From assembly GCA_907165275.2 (NCBI GenBank), contig OU015670.1, forward strand, positions 9,141,501 through 9,205,500: DNA of 64,000 bases. Direction: 5' to 3'. Positions 52,594 to 63,835 of this stretch are shown piece after piece. A program made the position numbers and the translations under genes. The stretch comes from Zygaena filipendulae. Taxonomy: Eukaryota > Arthropoda > Insecta > Lepidoptera > Zygaenidae. The notes under the pieces are model-generated. The model saw nothing but the letters and a program-made list of their open reading frames with translations. It was not told where the DNA came from and ran no database searches. Each line of letters begins with the position of its first letter. Within the stretch, counting starts at the first letter, position 1.

Positions 52594-52770
52594 AAACAAT
52601 CAAAGAAGGTTGTACAATAGTGATGCACGAAGTGTCAGTACTTCATTTATTATTTAGTCCCTGACAGTAGAGAAACCAGCGCCACCTGCTGTAAACCAAA
52701 CCAAAGCTTCTAAAATATTAATTTGAAGAAAATAAATCTATACTGAAAATGCTGGCCAAGCTGGATAGGT

Positions 52771-54076
52771 TGTGATGCGGCGGGCCGGGGGTCAAACCTG
52801 GCCCGCGGGCAGTCAACAAGTTTCCTGGAGATGGGGTTCCCTGACGGTCCCTATCCAAAATGAAACGAACGGTTGCGGAGTAACAGGAGTACACATACAC
52901 ATTTATTCGTATAATCCACAGCCCTAGCTACACTTCTAGGTTTACATACCACACTTATGAACTAAGGGCCCCGGACGGCGGGCGGTAACACTGTTCTTTA
53001 CACTACCTACTTCACAACACTTATGAACTACGGGCCCGGGCGGCGGGCGTCACGCGGGTCGCGACGGGTCCGGCGCGGTTCCTACGGGCACGGTGCGCGG
53101 GCGCGGCGGCGCGCCGGGCGGATCGGCGGTCGGCGGTCACGGTGGTAGTCGGGCGGGGCCGGCGGTCGGCGGTGGCCGGGCAGGGCCGCTGGCCGGCAGT
53201 CGCGGCGGTGGCCGGGCGGGGCCGGCTGTCGACGGGCGCGGCGGTGGCCGGGCGGGGCCGGCGGTCGCGGCGATGGCCGGGCGGGGCCGGCGGTCTGCAG
53301 GCGCGGCGGTGGCCGGGCGGGATCGGCCGTCGGCAGGCGCGGTGCCAGCGGGCGGGCGGCGGTCGGTGGCCGAGGGCTGGATAGGGCTAGGACGGGAAGC
53401 GGGCGGCCGGGTGTGAGTTGGCGAATGTCGGCCTATCCCCAATACAGCCGGAGCGAGAGGGGCCGGTCGGTGTTTCCGGTAGCCCTGTCCCCAATACAAG
53501 CCGGAGCGAGAGGGGCCGAGCGTCCCGGAGAGTCTGTCGGTGTGCTGCGGGTTATTCGGTAGCCTATCCCCAATACAAGCCGGAGCGAGAGGGGCCGGCT
53601 ACCTTGGTGAGTTGGTGTGGGTTAGTGGTGTCGAGTGTTTCGGTGGCTGTGGTGGCCGGGACAGGAAGAGGCAGGTATGCAGGAGTTCGCGCCACCGATG
53701 GCTGCCGCTGGCTGTAGGGCCCCAACGTGCTGCGCTGATGCGCAACTCATAAGCCAGCAACGTAGCGACGGCGATCGGTGTGCGAGGGACGGGTTTGGAT
53801 GGTGGACGTGCGGATACGGAGGCGGAGGGTTACCGCGCCGCTAGGTTCACGCGCCGCGGCACTGGCGGGTGGAACGAGTGGACGTGACACGGGCGTGTGC
53901 ACGGTGCGAGAACCTGTCGGCGAGTAATCCCCCGGCGGCGCGCGGCGTCGCTATTTATAGCCCCGGAGCGGTGTGCGCTTCGTCGCGTCGCGATATGCGG
54001 CTGGTGTCGCTGTGTGCGTCGGCGGTGCGGGGGGGTTGAGGCGTGCACGCGGTGCGCGCGTGTCCGCTTCCTTACA
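52771..54076 (-). repeat. 3' LTR (1306 bp)
   Basis: Very GC-rich, with internal repeats (CCGGGCGGGGCCGGCGGTC; and three copies of CCCAATACA(A)GCCGGAGCG + AGAGGGGCCG). I see only two differences from the other LTR: C53107/T57075 and T54002/C57970. Short ORFs in it are composition artefacts. Confidence 0.93.
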
Positions 54077-54490
54077 CTCCCCCCCTCCGGAAGAAGATTT
54101 TTACCAGGGTAAAAATCACCGTCCTACGGAAAGAATTTAAAAGAAATACAAAAAAAAACAAAAAAAAAAATCAAACTTGACAGCCGTAAACCTCGGACCC
54201 GCGTGACCTTCTGAGTTTCTTTACTCGTATCGGAATCTAAATCCATTGCGAATCCGGTGAAAATGTATCCTATTCTACCTTAAGCTAAGGTTACTGCTAC
54301 TTATTGAAAAATTATGTCCTGGCTACCCAATATTATTCCTTGCTGGTTGGTACAAAATATGTTACTGCTATACATCTTATCCATACAAAAATTAACTAAC
54401 CATAACTTAAATAAAATAAAAACTACTACAATATTTCCTATCTAACTCCCGTTTTCGTTTTATAATGACTCCTTCATACTGTCCGGATTT

Positions 54491-56458
54491 CTAAGAAATT
54501 CTTCTTCTCCTTTTTCTTTCGTCTAATATTTCAGGATTTTCTGGTTTTGTGTAGTCGCCTCTTGTTGTTTGCGTGTTCGGTATCCACTTCGCTGGTTGTA
54601 TAATTGTGCTATTACGAAAAAAGGTGCTTCTGTTCCATGGGTCTTGAAGTCTAAATATATCTGGTGAGACTTCTTCTGGTACCTGATACGGACTGGAGAA
54701 TTTTGGGATCAATCTTGCGTCGGAGAGTGAGGATTCTTTGTTTACCAGCTCATTTCGGTATTTTTTCCACTGTATTCTTCTTTGTTCCCCTAGAAGTGAC
54801 CCAATATGTTCGGGTGATGTTACTTGCTCTGGTTCTTCGGCGTTGTTTTCGATTTTTCTATATCGTTGCCTTTTTTGTATGCCGTAATCTGTGTTGTTTG
54901 ATGACTGCTGTTCCGTATGTTCCAGTTTTATGCTGTACCAATCTTGTTTCTCGCTTTTTTCTGTACGGTTTATGCACGGTTTAACAGCTAGCTGGTTTTG
55001 TTTTCCACTCTTATCTGTAATTTCGGATTTTGTTTGGTTTCTTGGTGTCTCACTTAAACTGGTTTTTTCGGTGTCGGTCGTGCTTTCTTGCTGGTCTTCG
55101 GTTTTTTGTTCTCTCGTTACTTGGTTATTATTTGTCCACTCTAGTTTTAAACCCAATCTTTTTAATATGTCCATACCTAATATGACATGCGGTGCGGTTG
55201 ATAGTACGTTGAATTTATGTGTGAAGGATCTGTTGCCGATTTGTACATCTATTAGTGCTCTTTGATTTAGTTGGATTTTACTGCCGTCTGCTAGTATGAC
55301 TTGTTTATTTGTCTTGCTCTTATTTATCTGGTCTTTCTTTAGGTTTTTCATTACCGCCTGGTTTATATAACTACTGTTAGATCCTGTGTCCAGTAGTGCT
55401 CTGTACTGTGTTCGGTCAATAGTCACCTTAATGAAATTTCGGGTGTCTTTGTTTGTATCTTGGATCGTACATGCCTGGGGTTCGTTTCTATGTTTTTTGC
55501 AACATTTTGTGCTTAGGATTCCTAATTTTCCACACCCACTACAGAACAGCAACTTCTTTCCCCTGCATTCGCTCATGGAGTGGCCCATTTTGCCACAGCT
55601 CCAACAGCAGGTTGTCGGGTCATAATTTCTCATGTATTTTTCTTCTTTACTTGCATTTCCTGGTCTTGTGTTTTTCTGGTTACTAAAATTTGGTGGGTAA
55701 GTATACTGGCTGTCTGTATCTGGTTGATATTTTTCTTGTTTGAATTTTTCCGTGGTGATATTTTCGTATTCATTTGTAAGTTTTATGAGGTCCTTAATGT
55801 TTGTAAATTCTTTTCTTTTTATGTACAGTTTGTATCCGGGGTTCATATTTTCATATATTCTCTCCACTTTTTCGGCTTCTGAAAATCCACCATGCCTTCG
55901 CATCAATGTCTGCATGTGATTCAGGTAATCTGTGAACTTTTGGTGTTCAAATTGCCGGTTCGATATGATTTTTGTCATTAAGTTGGTTGTGTAGTTGCTT
56001 GGAAAAAAGAAAAGTTTGAATGCTTCTTCGAAGTCGTCCCAGGCCTTCCAATCATTATTGTTCCTGTACCACGTTAGGGCTTTTCCAGAGAATATTTGTG
56101 GTAATAATTTTAACAAGTCTTCTGGACTTACATTATTTGCTTCTAAAAATTCATTTATTCTTTCCAGGAACTCGACTGCGTTGTCCTTTATATCGTACTT
56201 AATATTCCACTGTGACACTAACTTGGCAGTTTCTCGGATTGTTCTGTCCGCGGTTTTCGACATTTTCGGTTTTGTCGTTTCGGAGTTTCTATCACTTTCG
56301 CTTCCTGCGTCTTCGAACTGGAGGTCTGCCTCTTCTCTTAAATGTTTTACTAAGTTTTTTCTTAATTCTTCCACTGTGAACCCTTCTGTTTCCAGGTTAC
56401 GTCTGATTGATTCTTCGATCAGTTCTGGTTTCTTTTTGTTGTAGACCCACGAAAACAT
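54491..56458 (-). CDS. Gag-protease ORF with integrase-tail-like C-terminus (655 aa)
   Basis: Gag capsid-like core about 70-235 (FSGKALTWYRNN, FKLFFFPSNY, ERIYENMNPGY). CCHC knuckle about 285-298 (CWSCGKMGHSMSEC), followed by a second, irregular cysteine cluster. Retroviral-type aspartic protease about 345-440 (ALLDTGSNSSYIN with catalytic DTG at 358-360; VILGMDIL flap-side helix). Residues about 575-625 (RLIPKFSSPYQV, SPDIFRL) resemble the C-terminal SH3-like tail of gypsy integrases (KFxGPYxV...SPxxYxL), immediately before the polypurine tract. The RT-RNase H-integrase core that should lie between protease and this tail is missing without loss of frame. Known: Gag packages RNA and protease matures it; mobilisation would need reverse transcriptase and integrase in trans. 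Confidence 0.85.
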   Translation of the reverse strand: MFSWVYNKKKPELIEESIRRNLETEGFTVEELRKNLVKHLREEADLQFEDAGSESDRNSETTKPKMSKTADRTIRETAKLVSQWNIKYDIKDNAVEFLERINEFLEANNVSPEDLLKLLPQIFSGKALTWYRNNNDWKAWDDFEEAFKLFFFPSNYTTNLMTKIISNRQFEHQKFTDYLNHMQTLMRRHGGFSEAEKVERIYENMNPGYKLYIKRKEFTNIKDLIKLTNEYENITTEKFKQEKYQPDTDSQYTYPPNFSNQKNTRPGNASKEEKYMRNYDPTTCCWSCGKMGHSMSECRGKKLLFCSGCGKLGILSTKCCKKHRNEPQACTIQDTNKDTRNFIKVTIDRTQYRALLDTGSNSSYINQAVMKNLKKDQINKSKTNKQVILADGSKIQLNQRALIDVQIGNRSFTHKFNVLSTAPHVILGMDILKRLGLKLEWTNNNQVTREQKTEDQQESTTDTEKTSLSETPRNQTKSEITDKSGKQNQLAVKPCINRTEKSEKQDWYSIKLEHTEQQSSNNTDYGIQKRQRYRKIENNAEEPEQVTSPEHIGSLLGEQRRIQWKKYRNELVNKESSLSDARLIPKFSSPYQVPEEVSPDIFRLQDPWNRSTFFRNSTIIQPAKWIPNTQTTRGDYTKPENPEILDERKRRRRIS

Positions 56459-56738
56459 TTGTTTCGATGAATTTACCGGTTTTCCTTTGTTGTTCCGGTT
56501 TTTACCGGTTTTCTAATGTTATGACGGTTATTTATTTTTTTCTTACGGTTTTTCCTTTTTCGGTGCGGATCCCACGGGGTATGCGGGAGGGCGGTGCTGG
56601 TTACCTCGAAAGCCGTATACGCGACTTTGCGATGATGCGAGCCGGGATGGGGCGGTTTCTGCCGGTTTTCTTTCTTCCTGTGTCTTCTTGAAACCGCTCT
56701 TCCTGGGCTCCTTGTGAGTTTTTAACGTTGGGCGCCGA

Positions 56739-58044
56739 TGTGATGCGGCGGGCCGGGGGTCAAACCTGGCCCGCGGGCAGTCAACAAGTTTCCTGGAGAT
56801 GGGGTTCCCTGACGGTCCCTATCCAAAATGAAACGAACGGTTGCGGAGTAACAGGAGTACACATACACATTTATTCGTATAATCCACAGCCCTAGCTACA
56901 CTTCTAGGTTTACATACCACACTTATGAACTAAGGGCCCCGGACGGCGGGCGGTAACACTGTTCTTTACACTACCTACTTCACAACACTTATGAACTACG
57001 GGCCCGGGCGGCGGGCGTCACGCGGGTCGCGACGGGTCCGGCGCGGTTCCTACGGGCACGGTGCGCGGGCGCGGTGGCGCGCCGGGCGGATCGGCGGTCG
57101 GCGGTCACGGTGGTAGTCGGGCGGGGCCGGCGGTCGGCGGTGGCCGGGCAGGGCCGCTGGCCGGCAGTCGCGGCGGTGGCCGGGCGGGGCCGGCTGTCGA
57201 CGGGCGCGGCGGTGGCCGGGCGGGGCCGGCGGTCGCGGCGATGGCCGGGCGGGGCCGGCGGTCTGCAGGCGCGGCGGTGGCCGGGCGGGATCGGCCGTCG
57301 GCAGGCGCGGTGCCAGCGGGCGGGCGGCGGTCGGTGGCCGAGGGCTGGATAGGGCTAGGACGGGAAGCGGGCGGCCGGGTGTGAGTTGGCGAATGTCGGC
57401 CTATCCCCAATACAGCCGGAGCGAGAGGGGCCGGTCGGTGTTTCCGGTAGCCCTGTCCCCAATACAAGCCGGAGCGAGAGGGGCCGAGCGTCCCGGAGAG
57501 TCTGTCGGTGTGCTGCGGGTTATTCGGTAGCCTATCCCCAATACAAGCCGGAGCGAGAGGGGCCGGCTACCTTGGTGAGTTGGTGTGGGTTAGTGGTGTC
57601 GAGTGTTTCGGTGGCTGTGGTGGCCGGGACAGGAAGAGGCAGGTATGCAGGAGTTCGCGCCACCGATGGCTGCCGCTGGCTGTAGGGCCCCAACGTGCTG
57701 CGCTGATGCGCAACTCATAAGCCAGCAACGTAGCGACGGCGATCGGTGTGCGAGGGACGGGTTTGGATGGTGGACGTGCGGATACGGAGGCGGAGGGTTA
57801 CCGCGCCGCTAGGTTCACGCGCCGCGGCACTGGCGGGTGGAACGAGTGGACGTGACACGGGCGTGTGCACGGTGCGAGAACCTGTCGGCGAGTAATCCCC
57901 CGGCGGCGCGCGGCGTCGCTATTTATAGCCCCGGAGCGGTGTGCGCTTCGTCGCGTCGCGATATGCGGCCGGTGTCGCTGTGTGCGTCGGCGGTGCGGGG
58001 GGGTTGAGGCGTGCACGCGGTGCGCGCGTGTCCGCTTCCTTACA
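56739..58044 (-). repeat. 5' LTR (1306 bp) with promoter
   Basis: On the minus strand a TATA box CTATAAATAG (complement of 57919..57928) lies about 120 bp inside the LTR start. An AATAAA (complement of 56870..56875) lies near its other end, giving a recognisable U3-R-U5 order. Confidence 0.9.
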
Positions 58045-58048
58045 AGGT

Positions 58049-59049
58049 TTTGATGATATTATGGTTTAAATCAAAAGTTTGAACAGAAAATGCCAAATTT
58101 TTTAGCGGTTTTCGATTTTTGGAACGAAGTTCCTTATGGGACGATTCGGAGGGGTACCCTAACCGGGAAAAAACGTCCATAACGTAAGATTTTTATTATT
58201 ATATCATTCGATAATTATACCGTCTGGTGGTCAAAAGTGGAACCATCCGATCATTATTACTACGTTAGTTAAACACATGGATGCTATGTATCCTCAGAAA
58301 CGTCCTGGCCACTACAGTAGTGCCTAGCTATTTTCGTTCCTATCTGGTTTCCCACGACACCAGAAATTTTTATTTTAATGTTAAAATATCGTAGAATATT
58401 GCAACATTATTTAAATTCCAATGAAATATCTTATGATTTTTTCTAGAGGGTGGTGCTATTCTCACTCATGTAACCTGTGTTAAAGTCTCATCATTAATGT
58501 TTTAGTTACCGGCCTACATTTTTACTGCATGGTACGAAATAAATAATCACGGTACCCTGTCGATTACCATACAAATCTGAATTATTGTTGTTTTCAAATC
58601 GCAAAACTTATGATATATTTTATATAATTTATTGTTTAATGCAAAGGAGAACTATCTATCATATTATTTGATCAATAATATGACAGTTTTCATTATAGAT
58701 TTTAAATATTTTAAGATTGTCGATTTTTTTTAACGTATTAGATATATTTTGTTTTTATATAATAAACTTAGCATCTAAGTTATATAAGTATAGAAATGAA
58801 GTGTATTATGCGTATGTATTATTATTTTAGATTATAAACGTCATGTATATTTTATCAAGTGTTTACAAATTATATTTAAAACAATATTTGGTCGTTTTTA
58901 TTTAAACTATCCAGTTTGAAACGAAAGGACACACAAGAAAAATGTCGCGATCAGCTTTATTTTATAATATTAAGAATATACCATCTCGTTCGGAGAGAAA
59001 TTGAGCAAAATCCAAAGAATAGTCCGGCTCGAAGGACCATAACGCCATC
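58049..59049. other. AT-rich intergenic sequence, nothing recognised
   Basis: No ORF, no clear repeat copy and no RNA gene were seen. It may include the original downstream flank of gene D before the LTR insertion. Confidence 0.5.
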
Positions 59050-59225
59050 AGTAGGGGAGCACGAATTTTTTCGCTCTCATCCTTTCGATATCGAGCGTTT
59101 TTTTTGTATGGAAAATGAACAGCGCCATCTATCCAGTGTCGTTCATTTTCCATACAAAAAAAACGCTTTGAGATTACGACAATATCGAAAGACGAGAGCG
59201 AAAAAATTCGTGCTCCCCCCTATAC
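59050..59225. repeat. Foldback element with roughly 75-bp arms
   Basis: GGGGAGCACGAATTTTTTCG...TTTTTTTTGTATGGAAAATGAAC on the left is inverted on the right (GTTCATTTTCCATACAAAAAAAA...CGAAAAAATTCGTGCTCCCC) around a short loop (AGCGCCATCTATCCAGTGTC). One small gap near the middle. No coding content. Confidence 0.8.
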
Positions 59226-59999
59226 AGGATTAAAATAAGTAGGTACTGAAACGGAGTTTTTTTTATTGTGTATAAAATTTATTTCTTTGAACATAATATA
59301 TTGTGTATAAATAACGATTATTTGAACATTTTGAACAATATTATTACATTAACAAGGCACTTCATATTGGTACACTAATTCAGGTAAACAGAGAACGGAA
59401 TAATTTTGTAATGAATAATAATAATAAACTATCGGTTGTAATTTTATAGTTTTTCCGGTTAAAATGACTTTCCGTTGCATCTCGCTACAGACTTTATTAT
59501 TATACTACCAGCAATTAGGAAGCTATTCCAGAACGAATTCACCAAAACAATGAAGTATTTGATTTTAGTTTCCTTTTTGTCCTAACGCTAGTTCTAGTTA
59601 GGTTATCTTCCGAACATTATTATCTTCCAAATGCAAAATTTGTATCGTTATCGTTCCAATAATCAACGCGATACGATATATTTTATACCTAGTCAACGTA
59701 ATATTTTTTTGCTGTTTTGGTTATGATGAATTCGTATCGAAATAGCGCGATTGGTCTCCCAGATTTAACGTAAAAACATTGTTGTCTGTCTGTAGCAAAT
59801 ACACCTTAACAATAATTATTGTGCGTTTTTTTAGTGTACAACCATTTGCAAATTTCCATAGATAGATTAATGATAGAAACCGCGAGCATTCTAAAGAAAT
59901 GCGATGTACATCTATGGACATAGTACATCTATGGAACAACATTTTCCTACCGATTCGTACATACAAACCTCTCGTCCAAGAATCAGATTATATATCTAA
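59226..59999. other. AT-rich intergenic sequence, nothing recognised
   Basis: No gene or clear repeat seen. The 81-codon minus-strand frame at 59721..59966 has no recognisable motif. Confidence 0.45.
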
Positions 60000-60232
60000 T
60001 ATATATAAATCACGTGTCACGTTGTTTGTCCGCGATGGACTCCGAAACTACTGAACGGATTTTGATAAAATTTTGCAACCGTTTATAATAATATGGTCCA
60101 ACTTAAAAGATAGGATAGTTTTTATCCCGGAATTCCCTCGGGAACTGAAGCACATAGAGTACTTTTTTCCCGCAACCTCCGCGGGAACTCCGAAATTATC
60201 GCGGATGAAATCGCAGGGGACAGCTAGTATAT
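60000..60232 (+). repeat. CCCGCGGG-type retroposon copy
   Basis: ATATAAATCACGTGTCACGT...CTCCGAAACTACTGAACGGA...TTTTATCCCGGAATTCCCTC...GCGGATGAAATCGCAGGGGA...CAGCTAGTATATA. A LINE-tail-like fragment follows at about 60550..60640. Confidence 0.7.
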
Positions 60233-60899
60233 ATATAGATAGATACAAGAATTGCCCGTTTAAAGATAGTAGATAGACAACCGCACAACTTGGCAAAACA
60301 GCAAGTAGTAGGCTCTAATCTCATTCTAAACACATCGCTTTAAAAGCAATTGTACTCAACATATAAAATATATCTTGTCACAAATTAACTTTTATACAAT
60401 CTTCATAACCAAGTGATAATCCTACACAGTATTTATAAATAATAATACGAATATTTTGTACATGGAAACAATGAGATGAATTGTAGTATTTGTCACCTAA
60501 ATACAGCGTGTAAATAGAGATGTAGTAGAAAGGTTTTTTTTTTTTCAAAATTAGCACATCATGGTACAAAAGGCGGACTTAATGCCACAGTGGCATTCTC
60601 TGCCAGTCAACCTTCAGATAGCACAGAGAGCTCACTTGGTGGTGCATTTACGATATAATATATATTGCGTCGAACGAATGGTCAGTTGACGGAGGCGCTA
60701 GTGTTTTGACATTTATTGGCTATGGCGCAGAAACAGTAGAAATGTTTTTGATGTCCTTTATGGCTAATATTTATAAACTCTACTCAAATTGAGATACGTT
60801 CTCAAGTCTTCTTAAAACACCACAATGAGCAAGACAAAATATCTTAAGATTTTTTTGTAGCATATATAAAAACGTGCCTTAGACTAAACACCAGTGTCA

Positions 60900-61227
60900 A
60901 ATGGGCATGTTGACTAATTTTTATTTTTTAGTCCGTCTTGTAGATAAAAAAAAATATTGGACACGTATTTTTTCTTTTTTTACGTAATCAAAAAATAACG
61001 GCGATATATTGAGTTGAAATTTCGCGTGATGTCACTATTCTGACAGTTTGTATGGCGGTTTTAGCGGTTAGTGACGTCACGAGCCCCTCACCCTAAACTT
61101 TAATGCCCTTTATCTCTATATTTTAATTTATTTGAAAAAGCAAAAAATACGTGTCTATTGTTTTTTTATTTTCTAACTGACGGACTAATTAGAATTTTGA
61201 TTTTCAAAAGCAGTCCACATCCCCATT
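60900..61227. mobile_element. 330-bp MITE, terminal variant AATGGGSATGTKGACT, inverted
   Basis: Ends AATGGGCATGTTGACT and AGTCCACATCCCCATT; the whole copy is the reverse orientation of 8780..9109 and 40517..40846, with TGATGTCA and TGACGTCA words. Confidence 0.8.
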
Positions 61228-61790
61228 GCCACCAGGTATTACACGATACGACTATTAAAATAAATGTGGGTATGTACTGCTTACTATACATATAATACAC
61301 GTATGAATGAACAAATAAATAAATCTTATTATCAATAGATTGACGACACCTGTCGACACCGCTTTTACAATTTTTACACGGTGTATAAGGGTAAACAAGA
61401 CACCTACTGAAGTACAATGCACACAGCATTCAAAATTTTTTTTTTTAAAGTTACAACACTTACAACAAAAATCTAATACTGAATACATCTCTTCATTTAA
61501 CCTTACACCCTGTATAATTAAATGCTCAACATTTTTTATCAACTGATTACTGTGCTACGTGCAGGCGTCTACTGCGTTGCATTTACCTGTAGGTACATTT
61601 CTGTTACAGTTTTTTGGGTAAATACAACTTTCATAGGACTTCGTAATCGGGTAAATATGGTAAATAATTTAATAACAACACAATAATCCAATAGCACCTA
61701 AATAACTATTAATATTAAATAACATAAAGTACAGTCGCCATCGGAAAAAGTTTAACACTTTTGACAGTTAGTAAATGTTATTGCCAAAGT
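61228..61790. other. AT-rich intergenic sequence, nothing recognised
   Basis: Only short frames (87-95 codons on the minus strand) without recognisable motifs. Confidence 0.45.
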
Positions 61791-61794
61791 AAGA

Positions 61795-61830
61795 GCTTTT
61801 TGAATGTACTTGAAAGTACATTCAAAAAGC
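61795..61830. repeat. Perfect 16-bp hairpin
   Basis: GCTTTTTGAATGTACT, loop TGAA, AGTACATTCAAAAAGC. Followed by retroposon-like words (TCTCCGAAACGGTTAGATCA). Confidence 0.75.
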
Positions 61831-62366
61831 ATATATACTTATTATACCAAAAAAAAAATCTTAAAAAAATTGTATGTTTATTCCGGCTAATCTCCGAAAC
61901 GGTTAGATCAATTTTGACGCGACTTTCACTGGCAGCTGACGTTATAAGGAGTAACTTAGGCTACTTTGATCAGAGTTCCTGCGGGATTGCCGTAATTTTC
62001 TAGAAGCACTGTTCAACTTGTTCAACTCTTATTGTCAGAGTATTTAAGCAAATGGACACGCCATAGGCGAAACGTGCCGGACACAAAGTAAGAAAACACA
62101 CAGACAAGCCGCTCTAACTATATAGGTATGAGCAGTGCTCTCGTACTATGGAGAGGGGATCGTCCGTTAATGGCGTCTCTTTAAAGTTAAATATTCTAAA
62201 CATTCGATGGCGACCGTATTACAGACTATCATCTTGCTTTCCATTTAACATTGATCAATTCTGTAGCACTCGGTATGATGAATTTGTAATACTTTAAAAT
62301 TATTTCTAATATTATTTCGCTACCGGAAAATTATGAAAACTCTGCCAGAAAAACGATTTTTCGTGG

Positions 62367-63018
62367 ATGTTACAATAGTACATTGTTATCCTAGGGGTGA
62401 AAGTAACTTATTTAGTGCCGAGACGGGGTTTGGCGCCCGAGCGTAGCGAGGGCGCCAATAGATCGAGGGACTAAATAAGTCTTTCTCCCGAGGGTAACAC
62501 TGTGCTTTTCGTTACGAATGCAAGGAAAGTCAAAATAAAAATAGGAATTAGCTAAAGAAAAAATGAGTGAAGATCGGATAGTCGCTTGACACTTTCCCAC
62601 CTATATCAGAGAGAAGGTAATCACTTGACCTATATCTTTTTCTTTGGCCGGCTAGCTATTCAGCCAGTATTTTTTATTTACATTGAGGCGACCTAAAAAA
62701 ATATTATCTTTAATTATTAAGTATTAATTAAAGAAAATAAAAAAATATAAATATGAATTAGCTTAAGAAAAAGTGAGTGAATTTTATTTTAATTAATACC
62801 TATACTTAAACTTTACGTTATTTCAATTTTACATCGCGCTGGCTGTATAGAAAGTTGAAACATGGTTCAATAGAAATGTGAAAATAGACCTAGTTTTTTT
62901 TTAATAATTTGACAGTTGTCAGTTGAAAGCGATTCTCCCTATGGCTGAAAAGGGTTACTTTCAACCCGCTTCTCAGGCAACTTCAGACCTACTTTCCGAG
63001 TATGAGTAATGAAAAAAT
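62367..63018. repeat. Interspersed repeat, copy 2 (partner at 15531..15924)
   Basis: Contains the full version, including about 236 bp missing from the other copy, with a palindromic GGCGCCCGAGCGTAGCGAGGG. Ends ATGAGTAATGAAAAA like its partner. Confidence 0.8.
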
Positions 63019-63107
63019 TATTTGCAGGTATAATATAAGCAATCTTAGGATATGTATAGAGATGAAAGTAGGTACTCCATCTCTCATTCCAAGGCCAAAA
63101 TCCTACT

Positions 63108-63835
63108 TCCTACTAATATTATAAATGTGAAAGTGTGGATGTTTGGATGTTTGTTACTCAATCACGCAAAAACGGCTGAACGGATTTGGATGAAATTTGG
63201 CATGCACGTTGTTAGGGTACAGAGAAAGAAATAGGGTACTTTTTATCCCGGAAATCCCGCGGGAACTTTGAAATTACGCGGATGAAACCGCGGGGCACAG
63301 CTAAAATATAAAAACGACTTCCTATTTTACTTGGTCAGGGCATCACGCGTGAACGGCTGGACCAGTTTCGCTAATCCTTTTTTTTCCATGTTTGTTATTT
63401 AAGGAGAAGAAGACTTAAAACTGTTTGGAGTTCCTGCGGGAAATCAGAAACTCACGCGGGTGAATCTCCGAAACGGTTTGACCGATGTTATAAGGAGTAA
63501 ATTGGGCTACTTTGGAATCCCTGCGGGAATTCCGAAACTCACGCCGGTGTAACTGTGGGGCACAGCTACTTTTATATAAAAGGTTCGTATCAATGGGAGT
63601 TTTTTTTTAGAATTAGTTCCAAAGATTACACCTTACAAAAGAACAATCTTTTCCGCTTTATGGTTATTATAAATGCAGAAGTAACTCATGTCTGTTTGTT
63701 ACATTTTCACGCCTCAACGGCTCAACCGATTATCGTGAAATTTTGCATACACGTTGTTAGGGGTGTGATAGGATTACATAGGTTACTTTCATCCCAGAAT
63801 TACTGCGGCAACCGCGGGGTACAGCTAGTATTGGT
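63108..63835 (+). repeat. Three CCCGCGGG-type retroposon copies near the right edge
   Basis: Sense copies at 63108..63305, about 63318..63570 and about 63640..63835, each ending in a GGGGCACAGCTA / GGGTACAGCTAG word. 63836..64000 shows nothing else. Confidence 0.7.

Larger units (their letters stand above)
52771..58044 (-). mobile_element. Young non-autonomous Ty3/gypsy-type LTR retrotransposon
   Basis: Two 1306-bp LTRs (52771..54076 and 56739..58044, offset 3968) start TGTGATG and end CTTACA. They are flanked by AGGT at 52767..52770 and 58045..58048, a 4-bp target duplication. In minus orientation the 5' LTR is at the right. A primer-binding-like GGCGCCCAACGTT (complement of about 56724..56736, like the lysine tRNA class) follows it, and a polypurine tract GGAGGGGGGGAG (complement of 54077..54088) precedes the 3' LTR. 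The interior is only 2662 bp with one ORF. Reverse transcriptase, RNase H and the integrase core are absent. Confidence 0.93.

Noticed and set aside
53093..53499. GC-rich ORFs of 80-120 codons repeated at 57061..57467
   Set aside because: They lie wholly inside the two LTRs and reflect GC composition; both strands are open.
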